Positions 15,975 through 24,035 of a stretch of DNA of 64,000 bases are shown piece by piece. A program made the translations under genes and the position numbers. Under the pieces are notes generated by a model. It worked only from the letters and a program-made list of their open reading frames with translations. It had not been told where the DNA came from and searched no databases. The stretch covers positions 620,001 to 684,000 of the forward strand of contig JBDWCA010000011.1 of NCBI GenBank assembly GCA_039978075.1, read 5' to 3'. Position 1 is the stretch's first letter; every line of letters begins with the position of its first letter. The DNA is from Anderseniella sp039978075 (lineage in GTDB: Bacteria; Pseudomonadota; Alphaproteobacteria; Rhizobiales; Aestuariivirgaceae).

Positions 15975-16837
15975 CTGATCGTGACCTGACCATTTCGCCG
16001 CTAACCACCGCGATAGGAGCCGAGATTTCAGGAGTCGATCTCAGCGGAACCCCGGCGGCTGCAACATTCGATCACATCTATCAGGCGCTGATTGACCATC
16101 TGGTGGTGTTTTTTCGTGATCAGGACATTACACCGCAACAGCATATGGCATTTGCACAGTCTTTCGGTGAACTGGATGAACCTCATCCTGTGTACGCCCA
16201 TGTGCCCGGGTTCGAACGGATCGTGATGTTGGCAAATGATGCCAGCAATCCACCTGACACAGATGGCTGGCACACCGATCTGACGTTCAAGCCAAATCCG
16301 CCATTTGCATCCATCCTTGTTGCACGAGATGTACCGTCAACAGGCGGTGATACCATCTGGTCCAGCATGTACGCGGCCTACGATGCACTCGATGACGGAA
16401 TGAAAGCATATCTGGCAGACAAGGTCGCTATCCACGAGATGGGGGATTTTCGCAACAGTTTCACCGTCGGAGAAACAGATACGAAACGGCTTAACGCCGC
16501 AATGCAGCGATTCGGCAGTGCGTTGCACAATGTGGTGCAGGTGCATCCGGTTACCGGGCGCAAGTTCCTGTATGTGAATGAGGGTTTCACTCAGCACATT
16601 GTCGGCATGACAACGCGAGCCAGCAATCGTTTGCTGGCCTATCTTCTGGATCACATCGACCGACCCGAATATCAGGTTCGTTTCAAATGGCGGGCAGAAT
16701 CCATCGCCATGTGGGACAATCGCTGCACCCAGCATTACGCAGTGTCCGACTATATGCCGAATTACCGCTGCATGAACCGCATTACGGTAATTAATGACCG
16801 CCGCGCACAGATTGCAGGCAAGTCTGCCGCAGCTTGA
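15971..16837 (+). CDS. TauD/TfdA-type Fe(II)/2-oxoglutarate dioxygenase
   Basis: Soluble oxygenase of 288 residues. The facial triad is visible: H101 and D103 in GWHTDLTF and H255 in RCTQHYAVSDY, with an RCMNRITV segment near the 2-oxoglutarate-binding arginine. Relatives oxidise taurine, alkyl sulfates, 2,4-D or carnitine precursors. Because it is coupled by a GTGA overlap to a membrane desaturase rather than to a sulfonate transporter, taurine use is not indicated. The GTG start is fixed by that overlap. Confidence 0.9.
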   Translation: MTDRDLTISPLTTAIGAEISGVDLSGTPAAATFDHIYQALIDHLVVFFRDQDITPQQHMAFAQSFGELDEPHPVYAHVPGFERIVMLANDASNPPDTDGWHTDLTFKPNPPFASILVARDVPSTGGDTIWSSMYAAYDALDDGMKAYLADKVAIHEMGDFRNSFTVGETDTKRLNAAMQRFGSALHNVVQVHPVTGRKFLYVNEGFTQHIVGMTTRASNRLLAYLLDHIDRPEYQVRFKWRAESIAMWDNRCTQHYAVSDYMPNYRCMNRITVINDRRAQIAGKSAAA

Positions 16838-16870
16838 TATCGAGGCCGGATTGGCACCATATGGCTGACC

Positions 16871-17377
16871 ATGAAAATTGCACACCAGCTTGAACGCCTG
16901 ATGGCTATGGATGACGCGACCTGGGAACGGCATGCAAACCCGTGGTCGGGCTGGACCCGGATACCAATTCTGCCACTGCTGGCATTGAGCATCTGGGCAA
17001 GGGTCTGGATAGGTTGGTGGTGCCTGGTTCCGTTCCTGGTGCTGGTTGTCTGGACATTCTGGAATCCGCGCGCTTTTCCCAGGCCCGCCTCCACCGACAA
17101 CTGGATGTCGAAGGTCACCTTCGGCGAACGCGTGTGGCTGAACACTGATGCTCACCCGATACCGGACCACCATGCGCGCATGGCTTCATATCTTGGCACG
17201 CTGGCCGGCTCTGGTCTTGTGCCACTGATCTGGGGCTTGTGGGTGTTGAACCCCTGGGCTGTATTGCTGGGGTTAGTCCTTACGGTAGTGGGCAAGTTGT
17301 GGCAGATGGACCGGATGGTCTGGATTTATGAAGATATGAAGAGCCAGGTTCCGGAGTATGCCGCGTGGCTGCGCTGA
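16871..17377 (+). CDS. Small membrane protein, possibly DUF6653 type
   Basis: Protein of 168 residues with a short amphipathic N-terminus (ERLMAMDDATWERHANPWSG), two hydrophobic helices near 31-63, a conserved-looking FWNPRAF turn, and two further helices near 112-145. The W-rich layout resembles small alphaproteobacterial membrane proteins I tentatively place in DUF6653; the function is unknown. It starts 33 bases after the dioxygenase and overlaps the methyltransferase by 13 bases. Confidence 0.75.
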   Translation: MKIAHQLERLMAMDDATWERHANPWSGWTRIPILPLLALSIWARVWIGWWCLVPFLVLVVWTFWNPRAFPRPASTDNWMSKVTFGERVWLNTDAHPIPDHHARMASYLGTLAGSGLVPLIWGLWVLNPWAVLLGLVLTVVGKLWQMDRMVWIYEDMKSQVPEYAAWLR

Positions 17378-18012
17378 ATTGCGCGGTGTGCGGTAGTGAT
17401 GCAACCGGTGTGTTTCTGGTCGATCGCAACAGCAAGACGTATCATCGCTGCACCGTCTGTCATGCCACGTTCCTTGATCCGTCCTGCTTTCTGACTTCCG
17501 ATGCCGAATACGCCCACTATCTCACACATGAAAACGATGTATGTGATGTCGGCTATCGAACATATTTGTCGAAGCTGGCAGACCCGTTGCTTTCCCGGCT
17601 TCGCCCCGCATCGTCAGGGCTGGATTACGGATGCGGACCAGCCGCAGCACTCGCGGACATGATGCGCGAGGCCGGTCACGACATGTCGCTCTATGATCCG
17701 TTTTTCGAAGCCGACAAGTCCCCGCTTACGCGAAACTACGATTTCGTGACGTGCACGGAGACGGTTGAACATTTTCACTTGCCGGCAGTCGAATTCAAGC
17801 GGTTGGCCGGGTTGCTGAAACCGGGAGGCCTGCTGGCCGTAATGACCATCTTTCAGACTGATGATTCCCGGTTTGCGAACTGGCGCTACAGGCATGATCC
17901 AACTCACGTCGTGTTTTATCGGGAACACACATTTGCAATCCTTGCTCAAATTCTTGAAATGCAGTGTGAAATTGTCGCCAGAGACGTGGTGTTTCTCAGC
18001 AAGCCGTCCTGA
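17365..18012 (+). CDS. Class I SAM methyltransferase with N-terminal zinc-ribbon-like motif
   Basis: Protein of 215 residues. N-terminal CAVC...CTVC pairs, about 22 residues apart, suggest a small zinc ribbon. They are followed by SAM motif I GLDYGCGPA and later motif YDFVTCTETVEHF, then LLKPGGLLAVMT. Such methyltransferases act on small molecules, lipids or quinone-like rings. The GTG start overlaps the preceding membrane-protein gene by 13 bases, which makes it the fourth member of the desaturase cassette. Its target is not predictable. Confidence 0.82.
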   Translation: MAALNCAVCGSDATGVFLVDRNSKTYHRCTVCHATFLDPSCFLTSDAEYAHYLTHENDVCDVGYRTYLSKLADPLLSRLRPASSGLDYGCGPAAALADMMREAGHDMSLYDPFFEADKSPLTRNYDFVTCTETVEHFHLPAVEFKRLAGLLKPGGLLAVMTIFQTDDSRFANWRYRHDPTHVVFYREHTFAILAQILEMQCEIVARDVVFLSKPS

Positions 18013-18148
18013 ATGGAATTCAGGCGTTAACTGGCCGGATCGATGGCTTGCGATCATGCACATGACACAATCTTTAATTGTAATACACGCAAAGTCGGGG
18101 CATGGTCCGCGCCAAATTCAGGGTTCATGATAATAAAAGGAATGTTTG

Positions 18149-18964
18149 ATGTCTTTTTCCGTATTCTTGCGTACAGGATTTGCAGGTGCTGCAGCGCTGG
18201 CGATCGTTGCTGTGGCTCCCGTTTACGCGCAGGACGCGAAAACGCTGGCAACCGTGGATGGCCACGTGATTACCAGCAAGGATGTGGAATTTGCCAAAAG
18301 CACGCTTGGCGACGCTTTGAACCAGGTTGCACCGGACAAACAGCAGGATTTCATCGTCAACATTCTGGTTGAATCCCATTTGCTGGCCGATGCCGCGCGC
18401 AAGGAAGGCGTTGCCGATACTGATGAGTACAAGCGTCAGATCAGCTGGTTGGAAGTACAGGCGCTGCGCGAGGCATTTGTGCGCAAGCGGTCAGCGGAGC
18501 TGGTCTCCGACGCCGATATCCAGGCGCATTACGACGAGGCAAAAAAACAGGTGGCAGGCAAGAAGGAAGTACAGGCCAGTCACATTCTGTTGAAGACCAA
18601 GGCCGAGGCAGAGGCAGTCATTGCCGAACTTGACAAAGGCGCTGACTTTGCGGAGCTGGCCAAGGCCAAATCCACCGGTCCATCAGGCCCGCGCGGCGGT
18701 GATCTCGGGTTCTTCGGCTCGGGCCGTATGGTGCCTGCTTTTGAGGCGGCTGTATTTCCCATGGAGAAGGGGAGCTATACCAAACAGCCGGTGCAGACCC
18801 AGTTCGGCTTTCACGTCATCAAGAAGGTTGATGAGCGCGAACAGGCGTTCCCTGAGTTGAAAGACGTCGCTGAACGTATTCGCGTCGGTTTGCAGGCCGA
18901 GAAATTACAGGCCATTGTAAAAGAACTTCGCGAAAAGGCGAAGGTCGAACTCATTAAGCCGTAA
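18149..18964 (+). CDS. Periplasmic parvulin-type peptidyl-prolyl isomerase
   Basis: Exported folding factor of 271 residues. A Sec signal peptide (GAAALAIVAVAPVYAQ, cleavage near 28) precedes a SurA-like N-terminal helical part and a rotamase domain with ASHILLKTKAEAE, GPSGPRGGDLGFFG, MVPAFEAAVF and TQFGFHVIKKVD, all parvulin landmarks. It probably assists outer-membrane protein folding. ATG 18149 is chosen over a TTG one codon upstream; AAAGGAA sits about 6 bases before it. It is monocistronic or leads into the MBL gene 48 bases later. Confidence 0.92.
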   Translation: MSFSVFLRTGFAGAAALAIVAVAPVYAQDAKTLATVDGHVITSKDVEFAKSTLGDALNQVAPDKQQDFIVNILVESHLLADAARKEGVADTDEYKRQISWLEVQALREAFVRKRSAELVSDADIQAHYDEAKKQVAGKKEVQASHILLKTKAEAEAVIAELDKGADFAELAKAKSTGPSGPRGGDLGFFGSGRMVPAFEAAVFPMEKGSYTKQPVQTQFGFHVIKKVDEREQAFPELKDVAERIRVGLQAEKLQAIVKELREKAKVELIKP

Positions 18965-19012
18965 CCCGACAATAACAGTCGGACCTGCGGCAATTGCTGG
19001 AGGCTCTATTCG

Positions 19013-19864
19013 GTGAGGTACATCTACCGGTTATGCAGCGCGCTTGGCGTTGCTGTCGTATTGGTTGCGGTATCTGCATGGGCAAGTGTCGGCGTGAGCC
19101 TTGCCCAGACGGGCACTGTGGCGCGCGCGCCAAGCAACTGTCTCGCCATCGCGCAAAACCTGCCCGGGGCGCGGCTTGTAAGTTTGACGCAGGTCCAGGG
19201 TGCGTCAACGACATCTGATGTGCGCATCAGCTATATCAGCCACTCAACATTCTGGATTGAAAGCCCGGGCGGTGTAACGATCGCCACCGACTATGCCGGC
19301 TGGACAGGCCGCAGGGGAATCCCGCGTGTGGTCACAATGAACAAGGCCCATGAGACCCATTATACCGACAGCCCCGATCCGGCTATCGAATATGTCTTGC
19401 GCGGCTGGAACCCGGAGGGCGGACGAAGCAACCACAATCTTGAAGTGGGCGATGTGCTTATTCGCAATGTCACGACTGATATTCGCGGATGGGCCGCACC
19501 GGAAAAAGATGCCAATTCAATATTCATCTTCGAGATTGCCGGATTGTGTATTGGTCATTTGGGTCACCTGCATCACGAGTTGGGGGCAGGGCACCTGGGC
19601 TGGATTGGACGGCTCGATGTCGTGATGGTGCCTGTAGACGGAAGCTGGACGCTGCCGATAGATAAAATGGCAGGCGTTATCAAGCAACTCAGATCGCGGG
19701 TGATTCTGCCGATGCACGCGTTTGGTGATTATTCGCTTTCACAATTCGTTGCCAACCTCAGCAGTGATTTTGCCATTCGTCGCGAGCAGGACCGGACCAT
19801 CACCTTGTCGACCGACAATTTGCCCGGAAAACCCACGGTAATTGTGCTTCAGCCGCAATTCTAG
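19013..19864 (+). CDS. Exported MBL-fold metallohydrolase-like protein
   Basis: Protein of 283 residues with an N-terminal signal segment (hydrophobic 7-30, AQ-type cleavage) and a UPF0173-like metallo-beta-lactamase fold: SYISHSTFWIESPGG, TDYAGWTG, a GHLGHLHHEL strand and VILPMHAFGDYS. The usual HxHxDH is not intact; the corresponding stretch reads AHETHYTD, so the metal site is altered or the enzyme belongs to a divergent branch. The GTG start has GGAGG 8-9 bases upstream. Function unknown; a relation to the Tat-exported MBL gene near 59 kb is possible. Confidence 0.8.
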   Translation: MRYIYRLCSALGVAVVLVAVSAWASVGVSLAQTGTVARAPSNCLAIAQNLPGARLVSLTQVQGASTTSDVRISYISHSTFWIESPGGVTIATDYAGWTGRRGIPRVVTMNKAHETHYTDSPDPAIEYVLRGWNPEGGRSNHNLEVGDVLIRNVTTDIRGWAAPEKDANSIFIFEIAGLCIGHLGHLHHELGAGHLGWIGRLDVVMVPVDGSWTLPIDKMAGVIKQLRSRVILPMHAFGDYSLSQFVANLSSDFAIRREQDRTITLSTDNLPGKPTVIVLQPQF

Positions 19865-19903
19865 ATTGCCCCAACGGGAGTCATGCATCGTTGGCATTGC
19901 TGC

Positions 19904-19926
19904 GTTGCAGCATTTTACGTTGCAAC
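19904..19926. promoter_or_regulatory. Dyad GTTGCA-N11-TGCAAC
   Basis: Inverted repeat with 6-bp arms and an 11-base spacer (the arms extend to TGCGTTGCA/TGCAACGCA, 9 bp), 88 bases before the start of the small gene at 20015. The same arms and spacing recur at 57277-57299 before cysK, which supports a shared transcription-factor site. Confidence 0.5.
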
Positions 19927-20014
19927 GCAACAAAACAGTCACGATCTTCTTCTACAAGATGTGCATCAAGACACCCGATTGTGGATGTCATTGCAATTAA
20001 AGACGGAGAAGAAA

Positions 20015-20233
20015 ATGGCTGTTACAGCTCATATTAATCAATTTCACTCAGCGGACCGTACTGAGAAAAGTGGGCCAGGTCGATTTGCGCGGCTGATGAC
20101 CCGTATCTCCCTGATATGTGAAGCACGTGCGATCCATCGCCTTGAGACTGAGGCAGCCCATCTGCTGGGCACAGATCAACTGCGTCAGATCAAGGCCGAT
20201 TTTGCCGCCCGCAAGGCGCAGGCGCTGAAGTAG
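20015..20233 (+). CDS. Small basic protein, possibly DUF1127-like
   Basis: Protein of 72 residues with an amphipathic helix-rich C-terminal half (RFARLMTRISLICEARAIHRLETEAAHLL shortened: key parts RLMTRISL and ARAIHRLE) and basic tail ARKAQALK. The layout recalls DUF1127 proteins, small regulators found in many alphaproteobacteria, but the match is weak. AGACGGAGAAG lies before the ATG as a good ribosome site. It has its own dyad upstream and an intrinsic terminator downstream, so it is a single-gene unit. Confidence 0.6.
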   Translation: MAVTAHINQFHSADRTEKSGPGRFARLMTRISLICEARAIHRLETEAAHLLGTDQLRQIKADFAARKAQALK

Positions 20234-20300
20234 GTAATCCTCCGGGAGAGTCTGCCGTTTAAGTGCTGGAATTCGCCCCTATACCGTTACGACTGCAAAG

Positions 20301-20332
20301 AAGGCTGGACAGTGCAAGTCCGGCCTTTTTTC
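20301..20332 (+). terminator. Rho-independent terminator
   Basis: Ten-base-pair stem with one G-U pair (20301-20310 with 20318-20327), a 7-base loop and a TTTTT-C tail. It ends the transcript of the small gene at 20015. Confidence 0.8.
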
Positions 20333-20477
20333 TTGCTCTGTGAGCGTGTAGCATTGCAAATCAGATGACTGCCCAAGTTTCTCCGCAAATAAGCCGCATG
20401 AGAAAGTGGAATGCAGTACATTGTTGTTCGCTGGCCCCATAGTCGCCGGTGTAACCCATGATGGCGTAGAGGATAGT

Positions 20478-21161
20478 GTGTTGGTGAGAAAAGTGTCGTT
20501 GAGATCCGGTCTGTTTGCCGGACTGATCATGTCAGTACTGATGTCTGTTTCGCCGGCGACGGCAGCGACCGATATTGAGGATTGCCTGGGCAGGACGCCT
20601 GCACTGGAACGGATTGGATCATGTAGCCGGGCAATTGAAGCGGGCCTGACCGGTAAACAACTGGTCGATGCTCACACTGCGCGTGGTGTGACATACGGCC
20701 AGTTGGGTCAGCTCGACAATGCCATTACCGACCTGACAACGGCACTGGACAACGAAAAAGGCGACGCGGATATATTCATCGCCCGTGCTCGGGCTTTGTT
20801 CAATAAGCGCGATTACGATCAGGCGATGCTGGATCTTGCTGAAGCCATAAAGCTGGATCCGAAAAATTCTGTCCCGGTCAACCTGATGGGCAAGAACCAT
20901 TTCATGATGGCCAACTACGACATTGCCCTGAAATTTTTCGGCGACGCTATCGAGCTTGATCCAAATCACTACAATGCGTTTGTCAATCGGGCGACCACCT
21001 TCTATCGGACAAACAAGCTGCCGGAAGCGATGAAGGATGTAAACGCAGCTTATCTGATGCTGCCACCAGGCGACAGTCGCGGCAGAGGGTTGCTGCAACT
21101 GAAAGTGGCCATTGAGCGTGCCTTCGCGTCGCAGCAAGGCGTTGCGCCAGCCTCAAACTGA
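20478..21161 (+). CDS. Exported tetratricopeptide-repeat protein
   Basis: Protein of 227 residues starting with a signal peptide (SLRSGLFAGLIMSVLMSVSPATAA) and followed by about four TPR units: ARGVTYGQLGQLDNAITDL, ARALFNKRDYDQAMLDL, LMGKNHFMMANYDIALKFF and NRATTFYRTNKLPEAMKDV. TPR proteins in the periplasm act as protein-interaction scaffolds. Cysteines near the mature N-terminus (DCLGR and GSCSRA) could form a disulfide. Start uncertain: GTG 20478 has AGAGGA nearby and GTG 20484 is an alternative. The stop is about 100 bases from the convergent phoX stop. Confidence 0.78.
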   Translation: MLVRKVSLRSGLFAGLIMSVLMSVSPATAATDIEDCLGRTPALERIGSCSRAIEAGLTGKQLVDAHTARGVTYGQLGQLDNAITDLTTALDNEKGDADIFIARARALFNKRDYDQAMLDLAEAIKLDPKNSVPVNLMGKNHFMMANYDIALKFFGDAIELDPNHYNAFVNRATTFYRTNKLPEAMKDVNAAYLMLPPGDSRGRGLLQLKVAIERAFASQQGVAPASN

Positions 21162-21262
21162 TTTGCTACTTGTAAGGCTGCCTGGCAGCACGTCCTGAAA
21201 TCGGACGTCGGGCTGGCGTGAAGCGTTTTAGCTATACATTACCGCTGCAGCGTTGAGCATTG

Positions 21263-23293
21263 TCAGCCGCCGACTTGCCCGCCGCCTTTTTTCCGTGCCG
21301 CCACAATGGATGGGCGCGGTGGCATGTCGTCTGAAAAATCCGGCCACCGGGTTGCCGGGTCTTCAAATGTTGAAGCTCTTTCAAAACCTGGAAACTCTTT
21401 GGTGCCGTCTGTACCGGGGTGTTGTACAGGCAGGAAAACAGTTTCGAAATCAGGGGTGAAACAGGGGCCGCACATTTCCGCGCCTATTGGTACGCGGAAG
21501 AAGAGCTTCGCAGTGCCTCGAGTTTCACCTGCCGTATCAACTGCATACATGCCATCTGCCTTACCGCTCTTGTACCAGTTTTTGCCCTGATCGGTTGCAA
21601 CCCAAAGCCGCCCCTCGCCATCTATGGTGCAATTGTCCGGAGACCCGAACCAGCCATTGGCTGTAGTCGCCGGGTTCCACATTGAACCGACATCTGCAAC
21701 CGAAGGATCACCACACTTGATGAATATCTGCCAGGTGAACTGGTCTGCGGTGTGATTGCGGTCGGGTGTCGTCATTTCGATAATGTGCCCAAACAGGTTG
21801 TTGGCGCGCGGGTTGGCCTCATCGACTTCGTCGTTCCTGCGCTTATTGTTGTTGGTCAGCATGATGTAAACTTTGCCCGTGTGTTCGTTTGGCTGAACAT
21901 CTTCCGGCCGGTCCATCGGTGTCGCGCCCAGGGCCTTGGCGGCAAGCCTGGTATCGATAAGGATCTGTGCCTGGCTCTCCCAGCCGTTTTCCGGGACGAG
22001 TGTGCCGGTTCCATAGATCAGCGGCAGCCAGTCCACGGTTCCGTTTGAATTGAAACGGGCAACCGAAAGCGTTCCGTCCGACAGCAGGGTTTTGTTGGTT
22101 TCGCGATCATCAGACATCTTGCCGGCGGAAACGAAGCGGTAGACGTATTCAAACCGCGCATCATCGCCGGAATACACCACAGCATGCCCGTCACTGTTTA
22201 AAATGCACTCACAGCCTTCGTGCCTGAACCGCCCAAGAGCGCTGTGCTTTACCGGCGTGGAGGATGGGTTGAACGGATCGATCTCGACAACCCAGCCGAA
22301 CCGGTTGGGTTCATTGGGCTCCTTGTCCACGTTGAAGCGCGGCTGGTGCGCACCCCAGTTGTACCAGTTGGCCGGAACCCCATATCTGGCATAGCTGTCG
22401 GCCTGGTCACCGCCAAGGTTCTTTCTCCGGCGCACCTGCTTTCCGTCCCTGTCTTCCATCTGGTCCGTCCAGAAGTAGCCGTGGAAATTTTCCTCTGCAG
22501 CCAGGTATGTACCCCACGGCGTTACGCCACCGGCACAATTGTTAAGTGTTCCGACAATGCGTCTGCCGGATGGATCGGCGCTGGTCTTGAGTCGTGGATG
22601 CCCGGCGGCTGGGCCGTCGACTGACATTTCAGTATTGGTTGCAGATATGCGCCGGTTCAGCAGTGACGTGGTCACGGGGCGCCATTTTCCGTCATGTTGT
22701 TCAAGCTCGACGACGCTGACACCATGCGCCGCCATTTCGATATCGACCATCTGCGCGCTGATCTCTGAAAAATCATTGTCCTTGGGCGATGCCGTCAGAC
22801 CGGGAAACATGACTTCCGGGCTGGTGTATTCATGGTTCACGCACATCAGCAGATTGTCCGGACGATCGGCAATTTTGAATACGCCAATGTAATCATTGTT
22901 GTAACCAAACTGCCGATGCTGGCGCGCCGCTGTCTGGGCTTGCGGATCAAATGCTACAGAATCCTCAAACAGGCCATCTCCCCAGCGCAGCAGGATGTCC
23001 GCCTGATAACCGTCCGCTACATGGTGATTGGTATCAACGCCGGCCTGCAACTCATTAAAATCGAACGCTGACGACGGATTGCCGGATGTGGCTGAGGCCG
23101 CAGATATGCTGCTGCCCGTCAGGTATGAAACCGTGGTCACCGCCAGGGCACCTTTAAGCACATCGCGGCGGCCGAAACGTTGCTGGATAATGTCGCCGAG
23201 AGTTACTGTGTCCAGGGTATGTGTCGGCGTGTCGTCAAAAGCTTCGAAAGCCTCTGCCTTGTTGCTGAATATCTGCTTGCTTGTGCTGGACAT
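21263..23293 (-). CDS. phoX: PhoX-family alkaline phosphatase, Tat-exported
   Basis: Protein of 676 residues of the PhoX (DUF839) family, calcium/iron-dependent phosphatases that release phosphate from organic esters in the periplasm. Tat signal GRRDVLKG with the twin arginines at 42-43, followed by a hydrophobic stretch. Family landmarks seen include CVNHEYTSPEVMF, GTLNNCAGGVTPWGTYLAAEE (in two parts) and GSPDNCTIDGEGRLWVATDQG. An AGGTGA ribosome site precedes the ATG. Phosphate-starvation control is usual for the family, but I see no convincing Pho box. The C-terminal KKGGGQVGG tail is short and flexible. Confidence 0.93.
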   Translation of the reverse strand: MSSTSKQIFSNKAEAFEAFDDTPTHTLDTVTLGDIIQQRFGRRDVLKGALAVTTVSYLTGSSISAASATSGNPSSAFDFNELQAGVDTNHHVADGYQADILLRWGDGLFEDSVAFDPQAQTAARQHRQFGYNNDYIGVFKIADRPDNLLMCVNHEYTSPEVMFPGLTASPKDNDFSEISAQMVDIEMAAHGVSVVELEQHDGKWRPVTTSLLNRRISATNTEMSVDGPAAGHPRLKTSADPSGRRIVGTLNNCAGGVTPWGTYLAAEENFHGYFWTDQMEDRDGKQVRRRKNLGGDQADSYARYGVPANWYNWGAHQPRFNVDKEPNEPNRFGWVVEIDPFNPSSTPVKHSALGRFRHEGCECILNSDGHAVVYSGDDARFEYVYRFVSAGKMSDDRETNKTLLSDGTLSVARFNSNGTVDWLPLIYGTGTLVPENGWESQAQILIDTRLAAKALGATPMDRPEDVQPNEHTGKVYIMLTNNNKRRNDEVDEANPRANNLFGHIIEMTTPDRNHTADQFTWQIFIKCGDPSVADVGSMWNPATTANGWFGSPDNCTIDGEGRLWVATDQGKNWYKSGKADGMYAVDTAGETRGTAKLFFRVPIGAEMCGPCFTPDFETVFLPVQHPGTDGTKEFPGFERASTFEDPATRWPDFSDDMPPRPSIVAARKKGGGQVGG

Positions 23294-23468
23294 GATTTTT
23301 CACCTGTGTGAGGAGAGCGTTTTTCGAGCTTTGTCGTTCGTCTTTCATTAGTGCGGTTTTGCGACATGCAAATGAAGGTGAAAGTTGCCTCGACCCTGTC
23401 GACAGAAGCGGTTAGGCTCAACTTTCTGAAACCCGTCAGGGTGCAATATACGATGCGAGGAAAAACCT

Positions 23469-24035
23469 GTGTCAACCGAACTGTTGCTGCCACAAGTGAC
23501 AATGCCCGGCCTCAGCTTTCGCGAGTGGCAGGCGAACGATGCAGCGGCGCTGTCACGTTTCATGACAACGCCGGAATACAATCGATGGCTGGCCGTCAAA
23601 CTGCAGTCGGTGGCAGAAGTTGATGTTGTTCTCAAACGCCACCTGGCCCGGCAGAAATCCCGCAATCGCAGGCATTTCAGATTGTGCGCGGTTGATGCCG
23701 GAACCGGCGAACTGATTGCAGACGGTTTCATCTGGCTGCTCGGCGGCGGTGCCGCAGAGGTTGGCTGGGGCGTAGATCCGACGGTCTGGGATACAGGTGC
23801 AGGCACCATGATGGGTGAGGTATTGTGCGCAATGGCGATCGAGCGTCTCGACGCAACCGAGGTGTGGTGCAAGGTCATGGCGCCAAACCTGGCGTCTGCC
23901 CGTATTGCCGGCAAGCTCGGCTTTGCCATGCAACGCACTGTGATGCCGGGCTCCACCGGCCTCAATCGCGCGCATGACGTCGAGATTTACCGGCTGCTCG
24001 CAGAGGAGTATTTCGAGCGCGGCTATGCCATCTGA
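23469..24035 (+). CDS. GNAT-family N-acetyltransferase
   Basis: Protein of 188 residues with the RimJ/RimL-type GNAT order: an N-terminal SFREWQANDAAALSRFM strand-helix, a central EVGWGVDPTVWDTGAGTMMGEVL acetyl-CoA region, and NLASARIAGKLGF late in the fold. It could acetylate a protein N-terminus, an amino-acid analogue or an antibiotic. The GTG start has GAGG 8 bases upstream. It overlaps the next gene by 11 bases and is divergent from phoX. Confidence 0.85.
   Translation: MSTELLLPQVTMPGLSFREWQANDAAALSRFMTTPEYNRWLAVKLQSVAEVDVVLKRHLARQKSRNRRHFRLCAVDAGTGELIADGFIWLLGGGAAEVGWGVDPTVWDTGAGTMMGEVLCAMAIERLDATEVWCKVMAPNLASARIAGKLGFAMQRTVMPGSTGLNRAHDVEIYRLLAEEYFERGYAI

Noticed and set aside
23294..23468. 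Pho box before phoX
   Set aside because: No pair of CTGTCAT-like direct repeats at 11-base spacing; only a CTGTCGACAG palindrome was found.
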